DNA from: Rhizomys pruinosus
Taxonomy: Eukaryota; Chordata; Mammalia; Rodentia; Spalacidae
Length of the DNA stretch: 64,000 bases
NCBI GenBank assembly: GCA_009823505.1
Contig: VZQC01005068.1
Coordinates: 1,699,127 to 1,763,126 of the forward strand
Direction: 5' to 3'
Shown: in pieces, positions 11,601-23,044 of the stretch
Numbering within the stretch: position 1 is the stretch's first letter
Layout of the letters: each line of letters begins with the position of its first letter
Notes under the pieces: generated by a model
Told to the model about the DNA's origin: nothing
The model's database searches: none
Seen by the model: only the letters and a program-made list of their open reading frames with translations
Program-made: the position numbers and the translations under genes

Positions 11601-12215
11601 TGATGGAAACCAGTAGACATCTTTCAATAATTACTTTAAATATCAATGGGCTGAACTCCATAGTCAAAAAACGTAGGCAAGTGGAATGGATTAAGAAACA
11701 AAGTCCATGTTTTTGTTGTCTGCAAGTAACCCATCTCAAATTCAAAGACAGACACTGCCTTAAGGTGAAAGGATGGAAAAAAAAATCCCAAGCAAATCAA
11801 ACCAAGAAACAAGCAGGAGTTGCAATTCTAATATCTGACAAAATAGACTTCAAATTAAAGTTAATCATAAGATGTATAGAGGTTCACTTAATTATCAAAG
11901 GAACAATTAACCAAGAAGATATTATAATCATGAGTATATATGTACCAATCTCTGGTGCATCCAATTTCATAAACAAAATACTACAGACTAATCCCCAAAC
12001 ACTTTTAGTAGGAGATTTCAATACTCTACTGTCTCCGTTAGACAGGTCAACCAGTCAAAGAATAAGCAGAGATACATGAGAATTAACCAATAGCCTTCAT
12101 CAAATAGAACTATCAGACAGCTACTGAATTTTTCACCCAAGCAGCAAAGAATATACTTTCTATTCAGCACTGTATGGAACTTTCTCAAAAAGCAGTCATA
12201 CGTGAGGCCAGATAA
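11600..12215 (+). pseudogene. Older LINE-1 ORF2, endonuclease domain only
   Basis: An open frame at 11600-12079 encodes 159 residues of the AP-like endonuclease: LNINGLNSIVKK, AILISDKIDF and VGDFNTLLSPLDRS. Here the GDFNT Asp is retained, unlike the copy at 4608. The frame then stops, but homology runs to about 12215, where another repeat begins. The reverse transcriptase is missing. Confidence 0.85.
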
Positions 12216-12592
12216 ATCCATTATAGCTGATTACAAAGAGTACTGGCTCCTTACCCCTATAACCTAGAAAGCTGGAAAGAGATGGGAGCTCTCCCACTCC
12301 ACATATTGGACATCAGGCACGTACAGCCCACCCCCAGGGGAGTATAGCTTGAAGTATAGCATTCCTAAGCTTATCTCTTGGCAGGCATGTCTGCCCTGTC
12401 CTCAGGAGGCAGATGGCACAAGTCAAAAGCTTATCTGATATGGCACAGGCCCACCTGCCCACAGCGGGTTGGGCCTCCTACATCAATTAGCAGTTAGGAG
12501 AATGCCTCACCCACATCCCCACAGCCAATCTATAGAGGCAATTCTTCAGTTGGGGTTCCCTCTTCCAAGTGTGTCAAGTTAACAACCAAGAT
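12216..12592. repeat. Rodent LTR-like repeat related to the LTR at 6924
   Basis: The right half (CACCCACATCCCCACAGCC, GGTTCCCTCTTCC, GTGTGTCAAGTT) resembles the right half of the LTRs at 6924-7332 and 8496-8908. No partner LTR is seen, so it may be a solo or truncated copy. Orientation is probably minus, by analogy. Confidence 0.45.
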
Positions 12593-13055
12593 AAGCCATC
12601 TCATTTGGTATTTTTCTTTGCTTTTTAACCATGTCATCAGTGAGATCCTATCAAAGAAAATTTCCTATTCAGTTGCCCCCATTGCACTTTGCCAAAATTC
12701 TGCTGCTCATTGCAGAGTTCTCTGATGCCATTCAAGCTTGGCTAGGCTCCTGGTATGGCCTACCAAAAACTTGACCCATGCTTGAAATGGAGATCTTGAT
12801 ATATTAGCTACAATTTTGAAGGTCAGTAGTATTGGGTGGGGAGGAGCTTAAAATGATTTTTTTCTAGTGTAGCCTTTTGCCTAGTAAATAGATATTCTCT
12901 TGAACCTCCTTTTGTTTGTTTCTGTTTGTTTATTTTGAGTAAAAATTAAATGAATTTATGTTCATGTTCCAGTCTATGTTAGATATTAGAGGAGGAAAGA
13001 TCTTAAGCCTATGGCAAGGCAGCACATGTGACAAAACAAAAACACTTCAGGGATA
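12593..13055. other. No gene recognised
   Basis: Mixed AT-rich sequence with no ORF of interest and no SINE I can name. Confidence 0.4.
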
Positions 13056-13125
13056 GAGAACAAAAGACAGAAATAGAGTGCTTACCTCGCATGTGTGAGA
13101 ACCTGGCTTTAATCCCCAGTGTTTA
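13056..13125 (+). repeat. ID-like SINE fragment (BC1/tRNA-Ala related)
   Basis: TAGAGTGCTTACCTCGCATG, followed by GAACCTGGCTTTAATCCCC, resembles the ID core, with box-B-like CTTTAATCC. It is diverged, with no clear tail. Confidence 0.5.
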
Positions 13126-13334
13126 AGGGGGCAAGCAGGCTAGACTCCCATAGTCCCCTTCCAGAGCATTTCTCCAGTGACCTAAAAAAGCCCCTACTGA
13201 AAGTATTCACTAGTTCCAGTAGTGCCAAGCTGGGGGCACCAGTCCTTAAACACATGAGCCTTTGGGGGATAGTACTGATCCAGACTACAGTATTATCCAT
13301 CTCTCTTTGTGGCTGAGACCCCCTAAAACAAAAG

Positions 13335-13900
13335 ACGATTTGACATGAGAGCCTTTCAGAAGGAAATGCAGACCCTGAGAAACAGGGAGTAGTATGAGAG
13401 TTCTCTAGAGGAAGAGAACTCAGAGAATAAGTGTGTATTAAAGAGACTTAGGTTAGCTTATGTGGGTGACCAGAGTAGTCCAGCAATGGCTTCTCATACC
13501 ACAGAGTCAGAGAGAGAGCCCAGAAGTTGCTCAGTCCACAAGGCTGCATATCCCCATGGCCCCATCTGGTGCTAGAGGCCTAGAGAATTCCTGAAGAGCC
13601 ACTGAAAGCCGGAAGCTGGTTCCTGATAGCAGTAAAGGAATGCAGCAGTGGCAGTAACAAAGTAGGTGAACTGCCTGCAAGAATGAAGGCAAGCAGGCAA
13701 AAAGCCAGAACATTTCTTCTTCCATCTGTTTCGTCTGGGATTCCGCTAGAAGGGTAAGTCTCCCCACTCCAGGTAATCTGGTGACAGTTCCTCCCTGGAG
13801 TCCCTGGCCATCCATCTACCTCTTAGACGACTCTTGGTCCAGCCAAGTTGACCCCAAGATCAGCCAGGACCTAGGGAAACCCGTGCATTTTTATGCTGAG
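13335..13900. repeat. Degenerate rodent LTR-like repeat
   Basis: Starts near AGTTCTCTAGAGGAAGAGAA, contains TAGTCCAGCAATGGCT and GTTGCTCAGTCCA, and ends near CCAGCCAAGTTGACCCC. These are blocks I associate with an abundant rodent LTR-type repeat, but I cannot name the family. No coding content. Confidence 0.4.
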
Positions 13901-14114
13901 TTTGATGAAGCAGATAGTTGTGACCATTAAAGTCTGTATGATCTAGCCATGGTAATAAGTTAGCAAGCACTCAGCTAGACCTGTTTTTTCAGATTCTTCT
14001 GTGTCCTTTGATCTTCAGCAATAAGAATGCTCCTTTCCTCCAGATGTAGGACAGGTATCTCACAAATGAAGGTTTTATGATGTGATTTGGGGAAGAGGGG
14101 AAGAGTGAACTAAA

Positions 14115-14450
<336 letters not shown>

Positions 14451-14462
14451 AACGAACTAAAG

Positions 14463-14899
14463 CTTCAGGAAATTCATAATTTTTTGAGATGCTTTTAAAC
14501 TGTTAACCTAGTCAGGAAAGAAAAAGTATTTGCAATGCATGCTGACAACCCTTACCCCATACCTCCAGACTCTTTTCAGTGAGCTATGTTGATGTAGAAT
14601 TAACTTATGCTGCCTGTTGCCCTGAGTAGCAGCCCTATGCTGTTTAGTCTGGAGCTCTTGACCAGAGTACCAGCGTTCTCTAGTGCAACAACCTGCTCAG
14701 CTCAGTATGTACCGGCAGTGACTTCTCACCAGCTGCCTGTTGGGCCAGTCCCAACCAGTCCCAACTCTTATAAGCTGACTGCAGATTCAAAGGTTCCCAC
14801 TCCTTCAGATCCAGTAATGCACTCTAATGGTTCACAGACTTAGGAAAACACTGTACTAGGAAGACCTCGTCATTATAGCAGTAGGATAAAAATCAGAGG
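14463..14899. other. No gene recognised
   Basis: An open frame of 78 codons at 14607-14843 has no features of a known protein and overlaps nothing conserved that I recognise. Confidence 0.4.
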
Positions 14900-15330
14900 A
14901 GGCCAAGCAGACACACAGGGCAAGGTCTGGGAGATCCCTACTTCAGAGCTCTCACAGTCCTTGGGGTTCTCATCCTTCCTGCACATCTGTGTGTGAGAGT
15001 ACTGAGTCTGGCTGACCAGGAAATCTTCCTGGAGGTTTAGTTTCCAGAGCTTTTGCTAAGTTCCTTGAGTAGGATGATTGATTAAATCATTGACCATAAC
15101 CCAGAGGTCATATGGCTCAAAGCCCCAACCCACTAATCACATAGTTAGTCTTTCTATCTTAGGTAGTCTCTCTCCTGAGTCATCTGTTTAGCATAACTAA
15201 TCAGCTGTAATCAAAGGGCCCACCAAATAATAGTCACTCCAATTGTTCAGGAAACTTACAGGGTTTGTAAGTTAGCTCCCAAGAACAGGGGACAATGGCC
15301 AACCAAATTCTCTGCTACAAGCCTGATCTC
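14900..15330 (+). repeat. Ancient mammalian LTR (MLT/ERVL-like), diverged
   Basis: GATTGATTAAATCATTGACC, AGCCCCAACCCACTAATCAC, CCACCAAATAATAGTCA and CCAAGAACAGGGGACAATGGCC occur in the order I recall for MLT-type LTRs shared by all placental mammals. Low internal conservation fits great age. Confidence 0.5.
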
Positions 15331-15484
15331 ATTCCCTTTTCCATGAAAACAGAACCAAATTGGGATCTGAGGTTAAGGTTGTTTATGTTCATTTTTTTAA
15401 TTTTCTGTTTATGTGCTGCCCATCTACCAATTTCTTTTTTTTTTCTTTTATTCTCATTTCTGCGCTTCAGCTCTAAACATTTTT

Positions 15485-15680
15485 TAAATTATTTTTGTTT
15501 TATGTGTATGACTATTTTGCTTGCATGTCTTTAAGTGCACCCACAGAAGTCAGAAGAGGGCATCAAATTCCCCTGGAGGTGGAGTTCTGGATGGTTGTTA
15601 GCCACCATGTGGGTGCTGGGAATCAAACCCAAGTCCTCTGCAAGAGCAGCCAGTAACTGCTGATCCAACTCTTGAGCCCC
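15485..15680 (-). repeat. B2/B3 SINE, antisense
   Basis: The plus strand shows the reverse complement of the element: GTGTATGAC near the tail, GCCACCATGTGGGTGCTGGG (central), then CTCTGCAAGAGCAGCCAGTA and CCCCC at the tRNA-derived head. Confidence 0.85.
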
Positions 15681-15780
15681 CACTAAATACTTAGTAGAAT
15701 AGATACAGGTATAAAAGAAATAATCTCAAATATCTTATACGTAAGCTCTGGGTCTACACTAAGAAAGCAAGAATAGGAGA

Positions 15781-16473
15781 TTGTGTTGCTGTCCTGTGGA
15801 AACTTTGACCACTTCTGTAACTCTGCTGGAAAGATTGGTCAGGTCTCTGCTGCACCGAGAAGTCCCAGCACCTCCAGTTGTTTTTGTAATTTTTACCCTA
15901 AGTCACATTTTCTTTTTCTTTTTTAAAAATTTTTTTAATTTATTATTTTTTATGTGTATGAGTGTACTGTCTGCATGTAGGTTGGTACACCCGTGTCATG
16001 CAATGCTGCAGAGGTCAGAATAGTGCATCGGATTCCCCTGGAACTGGAGTTAAAGACGGTTCTTAGCCGCCATGTGGGTGCTGGGAATCGAACCCAGGTC
16101 CTCTGCAAGAGCAGTCGGCTCTCTTCACTGCTGAGCCATCTCTCCAGCCCCCAGATTTTCTTGTTCTACCTATATGTCAGTCCCCTGTGACTGTTGAGAA
16201 CTATCTGGTATATACCTGTAGTTTCACTAAGGTTTCTTTTATTTTCACCATAAAACTTAGCCATTACAGAATGCACATAGGCTTCCCCTCTGTCCCACCC
16301 ACCTCCTGGTCAAAGAGACCACCAAAACTCTATATAAGTGCTTAAAACCCCTGCAATAAATGAGTTTGCTCGCTGACACTATTCCTGGGTCTTTCTTTGA
16401 TTAGTTTCAGGTTCATAGCTCCACTGCCATACTTAGGGTTGTGAGGCTGGTGACCTGGGAGGTAGGAACCTCA
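15781..16473 (+). repeat. ERV LTR, solo or fragment, split by a B3 SINE
   Basis: Reads as a plus-oriented LTR with TATATAAG at 16331-16338 and AATAAA at 16355-16360, followed by a T/C-rich segment. The proposed start is TGTGTTGCTG at 15781; the end is uncertain. A B3 (15905-16157) splits it, with ATTTTCTT present on both sides of the SINE. No gag or pol is adjacent; the next feature is an L1 fragment. Confidence 0.55.
15905..16157 (-). repeat. B3 SINE, antisense, inside an LTR
   Basis: GTGTATGAGTGTACTGTCTG (tail side), CCGCCATGTGGGTGCTGGGA, CTCTGCAAGAGCAGTCGGCT and CATCTCTCCAGCCCC (head). Target-site duplication ATTTTCTT lies at both edges. Confidence 0.9.
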
Positions 16474-16489
16474 GGACGTGGAGGAAGCT

Positions 16490-17045
16490 AATAGCCACAT
16501 ACTGGGGCACACAATAAACCTCCACAAATATAAAAAGTTGAAATAATTCCATGTATTCACTCAGGCCACAGTAGAAAAAAGCTTAATATCAATATTAGAA
16601 GGAGCCCTAGTAACTACACAAACTCATGGAGATAAATAACACACTCCAGAACAATGAATGGTCCAAAGGAGGAACTAAGAAAGAAATAACAATAGAGCCC
16701 TAGTAACTACACAAACTCATGGAGATAAATAACACACTCCAGAACAATGAATGGTCCAAAGGAGGAACTAAGAAAGAAATAACAATATCCCTGGAATTAA
16801 ACGAATAGGACAACAGAACAGCATTTCTGGAACACTTTAAAAGCCATCACAAGAGGGAAATTTATAGCTGTTTAAGTGCCTACATTAAAAAAAATCACAA
16901 AGATCACAAATAAATGACTTAACATTATAAATCAAGACACTTGAAAGGCAAAAGCAAATGAAACCTAAACCCAGCATACAAGAAGAAATAAAAATCAGAG
17001 CAGTGATTAATAAAATAGAAACAAAAAAATAAAAATTATTGCATT
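16490..17045 (+). pseudogene. LINE-1 ORF2 fragment between endonuclease and RT
   Basis: Diverged L1 matching 5240-5700 of this window: CATACTGGGGCACACA, AACCTCCACAAATAT and ACACACTCCAGAACAATGAA. It contains a perfect 93-bp tandem duplication (16602-16694 and 16695-16787), which adds length not found in the other copies. It ends where an antisense L1 3' UTR begins. Confidence 0.8.
16602..16787 (+). repeat. Perfect 93-bp tandem duplication in an old L1
   Basis: Units 16602-16694 and 16695-16787 are identical at all 93 positions. Each starts GAGCCCTAGTAAC and ends AATAACAATA. Confidence 0.97.
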
Positions 17046-17061
17046 TTTATGTATTTCATAC

Positions 17062-18440
17062 TGAAAATCTCAATCAATCTTAATCACCTTTATAGCACCT
17101 TCTCCATTGGCCTCCTAAAATCCCTTACTGGAATTCATACACTCTGTCATTTCTGTTAAGGCCTATTGTGTCAAATTAATCTCCCTGGACATTCCTCACT
17201 GTGGGTTCACCCACTGAGCTGTAGGCAAACTTTTCATATTCCCTTGCCAGCTCTTCCTCACCCACAATAATCAGCTGCCAATATTTCTTCAGCTAAGATT
17301 GGGTTCTGCTGCCCATTTCCAAATTACCATGCTGGGTTTTTGTCTGGTTGAGCTTGCATGGGTCTTGTGCATGCTGATACCATTGCTGTAGGTTCATATG
17401 AGCAGGGTCCCATAAGCTTGTACAATTCTATTCCCATATGTTTTTGCATCACCTCCCTGGCTTTTACAGTCTTTCTTCCTCCTCTTCCTTAACGTTTCCT
17501 GAGCCCAGGGTGAGTGAACCTGAATATAGGAGAGCTGTCCATGGACCCATACTCTGTAGACTCCTAATCTCCACAGTTTGTCCGTTTATAACTTTTTGAG
17601 TTCCAGGCCCCCTGTTGCCTGAGGGAACTTCCTTAATGAGAGCTAATAGATTAATTAGTGTCCTCTTGGCCCTTTGTTTTATTTTGCATGAATCTTAGGT
17701 GTTGAGGTAGCATTGTAGATGTGCCGCTTAGGCTTGGACAATTCACAGAAAATATCTATGTGTAACCAGTTTGGGGACTCTGTAATAGTCTTCATTTGGT
17801 GGAAAAGAAACTTCTTTATTGAGTGGTGTCTGGGATATTTGTCTATAAATATAAGGATATGTATTTTGTTCTTAGTAAGGTGTTAACCTTAGCCTAGGGA
17901 TGTGACAGCCTTGGGAATTTCACTAATATCTATGAGCTCTCATACCATGTATATCTGGCTATGTTTATAGATCCACACATGAGTTTTCCCCATTGAGTGG
18001 GCTTTAATTCCAATTAGTTAGGTATTTATTGCCCTGAAGATAAAAGTGCCACTACTGCACCAATATCGTATGCTGTACTGGACACTGTGGTGGATATCTG
18101 GTCTTAAAGCTGGTGTTGGACCACCAATTGCTGTTCTCCTTTAGTAGCTTGCATAGTGCTCTCCAAAGCTATGGGAGCTACCCTTCAGGGGACTTAGCTT
18201 CCATGTCAGTTCCATTGCTCCAGATCTGGTGTCTGAATATTTCCTGTCTTTAGCAATAGCATCTTACCTTCAAGTTCTGGGAGGGCTGTGGCAATAGTCT
18301 GTGTAATATTGGAAGTTTCTTGAACTACCCTGGTACAGTTTCTTTTGATATAGCTTTCAGCTATCTGCATGGACTCACGTAGAGATATTGTATCTGTAAT
18401 TTGTTCTTAAGTTGTTAGAGTAATATGAGTCCCTGAGGAT
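17062..18440 (-). repeat. L1 3' UTR, old Lx-like type, antisense
   Basis: Colinear with 1122-2440 and 34655-35990. The left edge reads TATGTATTTCATAC, resembling the reversed L1 3' terminus at 41343. Contains TTCATATGAGCAGGGTCCCA and GCATGGACTCACGTAGAG. Confidence 0.6.
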
Positions 18441-18784
18441 TTTTTTTTTACACTAGGTAGGCATTATTTATCTATCCTTTCTCCCCTCCCTGTCTAGCCA
18501 TCCCTCCATGTGTTCTCTATTTAGTAATTAATTTTAAGAGAGGATTACTTCTGCTGCAGGGTGCATTTTATCTCTGCCTTTAGATATGTTTTGTACAAAG
18601 TAACTATTTTATGACTAAGGCCACTTTAGAGTCAGCTAACTGTTTTCTCAAGTTCCATTTCTTTGGCAAACTTACGTGAAACATCTCTAAACATTTAAAA
18701 GAGAATTGGTCATTTAAAACCTGCTTCAAGGCTTACAGGGACCTCTCAAAGTTTATACACTATAGTGGTATATTTGAGATAACT
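18441..18784. other. No gene recognised
   Basis: AT-rich, with a T run at about 18440-18450. Nothing identified. Confidence 0.4.
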
Positions 18785-18785
18785 G

Positions 18786-18823
<38 letters not shown>

Positions 18824-18830
18824 ATCTATA
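18785..18830. repeat. (TATC)n microsatellite
   Basis: About ten CTAT units in a row, ending in ATCATCTATAGG. Confidence 0.95.
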
Positions 18831-18946
18831 GGAATAAATATTAGTTATTTAGTAAATCTTCATAACTAATGCCAGTTATGTAAATGTTATTATGTCTTAT
18901 GTTATTAAAGAAGAAAATAAAGAAAATTAAAAGGTTGTTGAAAAGA

Positions 18947-19012
18947 TATAAAATACAGATACTATAATAAAAGATTTTATATAAAATACAGATACTACAA
19001 TAAAAGATTTTA
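18947..19012. repeat. 33-bp tandem duplication
   Basis: Two units (18947-18979, 18980-19012) begin TATAAAATACAGATACTA and differ at one base. It abuts a B1 whose target-site duplication, AAAAGATTTTATA, comes from this unit. Confidence 0.9.
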
Positions 19013-19015
19013 TAT

Positions 19016-19133
19016 TTGGGAGGCAGAGGCAGGCAGATCTTTGTGAGTTCAAGGCCAGCCTGGTCTACAGAGTGAGTTCCAGGACAGCTGGTGCTCCAGG
19101 GAGACCCTGTCTTGAAAAGACAAAAAAAAGATT
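19016..19133 (+). repeat. B1 SINE, 5'-truncated
   Basis: GGGAGGCAGAGGCAGGCAGA, GCCAGCCTGGTCTACAGAGT and CCCTGTCTTGAAAAGAC, with an A tail. AAAAGATTTTATA flanks both sides. Confidence 0.92.
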
Positions 19134-20109
19134 TTATACATAAAAATTAAGATGGCTGGATATTTCCAGAATAGAAGTAATAACAACGATTAAGCAAGTT
19201 TATTGAAGTTCTGAGCAGGATTATTGAGACACAGAGTTGTTAATTTTCAGATCATTCCTCTGGCTTATACTGCACACCCAGTTATAGACTTAGATCAAAT
19301 GGACATAGGCATAGATTAGGATAGCTATGGCTACTGAAGATCTACTTTATGCTTCTATGCATTATGCAAGTGGTACTTTTGGTGCTTTCTTTTGCCCATT
19401 AGGTTTTTTTTTTTCTTTTTGCCTTAAGAAAAACTAGGCTTACTTCTTTGAACCAGTTTTATACAATCAGTTTCTCAGAGAGCTTGGTCTGTATCCTGAT
19501 CAGCTTATTTCTTGTCTATAGGCATGTGATATGGCCCCTCCCTACCTTCTGAAAAAAATGGAAATCAGTATATAGGGGTCTCAGAAGGAAAAGTGACTGT
19601 ATCTGTTTGTAATAAAACAGCCTTCATTTGAGACAGACTTAAAAAGTTGTTTTAAATCTCCTTCCTGGGCTATGTCTTATCTGCATATGAAATTAAATCT
19701 CTTCCAGTAAATGTTTATTCAATAATTTTTCATTTTCTTTCAAGCTTCATCTACATATTACACAGTAATTAACATCACCATACTAGTGCAACTAGACTTC
19801 TTGAATTGTTAATAACCTTACTTAAAAGCCCAAAGTAATCTGGTCACAGGAATTTAAGGGACAGTTTTGTTCCTTGTCCCAGGTGACTATGGATCATCTC
19901 TTGAAATTCCTGTAACTATAAGTCACCTGTCCTCTTGTTTGGGAAGGTCATGGAGACACTACCAGAGAGACTCAGACCAATGTCCAGTCTATGAAGAGGA
20001 CTGGCATCCCAATTCCATACTGGCAATTAGGGTTACCTCTTTGGAGAGAAGAGAAATAAAAATAGGAAGTAGAAGTTAATTGAGTAGTTTAGAGTCAAGA
20101 ACAGCTCTT
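19134..20109. other. No gene recognised; may include ERV sequence at the right
   Basis: Mostly AT-rich. 19867-20079 is open (70 codons) just upstream of a retroviral env remnant and could be diverged env, but I see no motif to prove it. Confidence 0.35.
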
Positions 20110-20535
20110 TTCTCAGCTGAGCACTGGAAATTTCCTTGAATCTGCCAGTAAACTTATCTCTATCAGAGACTAGATATGCCAGAACTATCAGAAAAAGGAG
20201 GGATCCCTTCTGTTTTCATGCAAACAAATATGGTATAATTAGGGAAAATAGAAAGCAACTACTAAAAAATAAGGCTAGGAAAAAAAAAATCAGTCTGTCT
20301 AAGAGACTACCTGTGTAAGGAGGGCCCACACTGATTTCCATCCTGTTAGACCCCATCGTTATTCTCTTGTTATTACTAACCCTAGGACCATGTATACTGA
20401 ATAGGTTAGTCGCCTTTATGAGAGAAGGATTGAGGGCAATTCAGCTGATGACCTTAAGAACACATTATACCCTACTTGATCCACACTGCTTAAATGGCCA
20501 ATATAATGATGTAGACCGGGACACTTCTGTCTAAG
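20110..20535 (+). pseudogene. Gammaretrovirus-like ERV env, transmembrane subunit C-terminus, decayed
   Basis: Two out-of-frame pieces resemble the TM subunit of gammaretroviral envelopes. 20190-20270 matches the segment after the CX6CC region (CFHANKYGIIRE), with a conserved Cys changed. 20379-20534 matches the cytoplasmic tail (NRLVAFMREGL) and ends at a stop just before a polypurine tract. Upstream env, pol and gag are absent. The copy has stops and frame breaks and is a fossil. Placement directly before a PPT and LTR confirms this is the 3' end of a provirus. Confidence 0.75.
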
Positions 20536-20573
20536 CTAGACAGGAGAGACCAAGTTTGGCTTCTCAAGTAACA

Positions 20574-20588
20574 AGAGAAATGGGGGGA
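20574..20588 (+). promoter_or_regulatory. Polypurine tract of the ERV
   Basis: AGAGAAATGGGGGGA immediately precedes TGAAGGG, the first bases of the LTR. This is the same arrangement as in gammaretroviruses, where a G-run PPT abuts the TGAA start of U3. Confidence 0.75.
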
Positions 20589-21166
20589 TGAAGGGCAATG
20601 AGTTAAAGACACATTTTACTGACCATACAAAGGCCTCTATTCTAGACAAAAGAGGGAACTGCCACCCATACCACAAGGTTAAAAATAAAGCTGCAGGAAG
20701 ACTGTGCAGGGATCAGGATAAACGTTTTTTAAATAACTGCTGCAGGTGGTCAGTGCAAAGGCCAGATAAGCATGTTTTCGCATAACCCAACAATTCCAGG
20801 AACTATATGTTTTTTACATAACCCAACAAATCCAGGAAATATACCATGAATCCTGTCCCTCTTCGCTCCCACCCTCAAGGTTCTTACAAGCCCGCCAAAC
20901 CCACAGCCTATCCCTGAGTGCGTTTTTGCTGAGTTATACAAGCCCACCAATCCTGTAACACCAAGGCATGGAAACCCCCTTGCTTGCGATTTTTTTTTTC
21001 CTTTAAAAGAATGCCTGTAAGGAGTCTCAGGGCTCTTTCCAGTCCTGCTGCGCCAGGTATGGGGACAGTCCGAGCTGGAGAGCTTGCTGATTAAAAGATT
21101 CTCTGCCTTTGCATCAGTGTTTCATCCCCTGGTGGTCTGCGAGGGTCTTGGATTCAGGGTATAACA
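20589..21166 (+). repeat. ERV 3' LTR, gammaretrovirus-like, 578 bp
   Basis: Starts TG at 20589 and ends CA at 21166 (GGTATAACA). U3 has a direct repeat of CATAACCCAACAA(T/A)TCCAGGAA at 20780-20801 and 20817-20838, like an enhancer repeat. CCTTTAAAAG near 21000 is in the promoter position, ATTAAA at 21090-21095 is a poly(A) signal, and U5 contains CATCAGTGTTTCATCCCCTG. The following sequence is not a primer-binding site, so this is a 3' or solo LTR. Confidence 0.75.
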
Positions 21167-21179
21167 CCTGGAATACTTT

Positions 21180-21342
21180 GTCCCTGGCTAGCCACACTAA
21201 CATTACTAATGGGGCCAATAGCCATGGTTCTATTAGCTCTCCTATTAAGATCTTAGACAATAAACTCACTAAATTTATCAAAAACAAAATAAAGAGCAGC
21301 AGACTCCAGGTGATTCATCAAGAATATCAGAGTTCCTCTTAA
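21180..21342 (+). pseudogene. Second ERV env tail fragment
   Basis: The sequence after the LTR encodes, across a frame break, a hydrophobic membrane-anchor stretch and then a basic tail (LDNKLTKFIKNKIKSS and onward) ending at a stop at 21340-21342. This is laid out like the end of a gammaretroviral TM subunit but differs from the one at 20379. It therefore belongs to another provirus, into which the first one appears to have inserted or next to which it was joined. No upstream env is recognisable with confidence. Confidence 0.55.
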
Positions 21343-21365
21343 ATAAACAAAGGATTCTCTTTTTG

Positions 21366-21860
21366 AAGAGGAAGGACTATAAAGGAAATAGGAAAACACA
21401 TTAGTTGGTTGTTAAAAGACTCTGCAATCAGATGGTAATTAACAACTTTGGAGCAGGAAAAGCTCTGAGACAGAGATAGAAATAGGGAAGGAAGACAGGA
21501 GTCTTCCCCTCTGTTCCCTGTAGTTACCCAGGATAGAAGTCTTAGTCTCTGAAAGCTGCTGCATTCTTTTACCTAAGATAGAAGTCTTTGTTAGCCCTGG
21601 ATGTCACATTCCTGTGACCTTTGTGACCATGTTACCTTTAAAGCCCTTATTTAATTACTACATCTGTTTTGTTTGTTCTTTGTTTGCATTTGTCATATAC
21701 TTATAAAAAGGGGTAAAGCTGCTGACTCTTTTATGTAATGATCCCTCTGTCAGTCATGTTAGTATAAAATTGAACTCCCTCTCCTCACCTGAATTTTGCT
21801 TTCATCTCATGATTTTTTCAGAACAAAAGTGCTCTGTGTCCTAGTCCACCTCTGTGAGAA
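21366..21860 (+). repeat. Probable LTR of the second ERV, ends uncertain
   Basis: A purine-rich stretch (21366-21400) follows the env stop. TATAAAA is at 21702-21708 with GGGG after it, then a C/T-rich R-U5-like segment. I cannot define TG...CA ends. Confidence 0.4.
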
Positions 21861-23044
21861 AGCGGTGTGGACTGCATCTTGGGAACTGAAGCCAGGGGTT
21901 CCAGTAGAGGAATTCTGAAAACCAGTACAATTACTTTCCAAAGACTTGGTTGGAAAACAAAGCACTATTTTTATATCCCATACATTCAAAAGGAGGCCTC
22001 GTTTATCAGCAATGTAGTGTTGCTGTTTTCCTTTGTTCTGGTCTTGACTTTCCAGATGTCAGTCAATGCTGCCTGGAGTGAGGAAGAGAGTAAGGAATAA
22101 AGAGGTAGCAAAAGAGCCTCCACTTTCCATCACAGACAGTGGCCCAATATATGCACTGTCTGGGGCAGGCAGAGAAGACAGGAAAGGAGAAAGGTTTATA
22201 ACAGTATTGGAGCGAATTGAGACTGAGTTCAAAAGAAAGTAGAAAAGTGGCAGGCCTATATATGAATTATAGGAGACATAGAGAATTAGCTCCCGAGCCT
22301 GTTGAAAAGCAGATGGAAATAAAAATAGAAGCTGTTTTCTGGTTATATCTTAAGTCCAGCTAATTCAACAAAGTATTTATATGTTCTACAGGAGGTAGAG
22401 TTTGATAGGAGATGGAAAGCAAGAAAATCATACAGGATGTAGGAACAACTAGCTACAAATGAGTTTCTGAATCCTTAAAGCTTGTGACAGAAACAGAAAG
22501 AAAAGGATAGATGTGAGATTTACAGAATCATTTCTTAAGATTATGGCTAACTGGGCCGAATAAGAAGATAGGAGATTAAAAGATCAGGTTAAGGTTTCAG
22601 GCCTGGGGAATGATAGTGGCAATATTTATAGAAACAGCAGTGGAAAAGGGCTCAGCATTGAGAAAATAAAGGGGTGGGGAGTAATGTTAGATATCAGAAG
22701 TGGCACTAAATAGTAAAAAGCGATAATTTAGTTATCTTTGTCTTTGAAGTAGAGGAAGTACAGATAGAGCGTCACTGAACTTAGTGAAGAGGGATACTAG
22801 TTATATAGTTGAAAGTTCATTATCTCCAGAACTCTAAAGCATGGTTAATAATAATACCAATCAATAATAGATCTTATCAGTACTTTGGATAATACTAGTA
22901 GAATTGGTGAGGGATTGCACTCATTTAAGCTTTTCATAGGTTCAGAGTTACTAATATTCATTTATCTGAAAGGAATGAGGAATGTGGTGAGTTTAAGGCA
23001 TTTACTAAAGTCATTATTTCTTATCGGTTGTGATCCTGGTACTC
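21861..23044. other. No gene recognised
   Basis: An open frame at 21867-22100 (77 codons) has a hydrophobic segment near residue 50 that resembles a signal or membrane segment. I see no family motif. The rest is A/G-rich non-coding DNA, possibly diverged ERV internal sequence. Confidence 0.35.
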
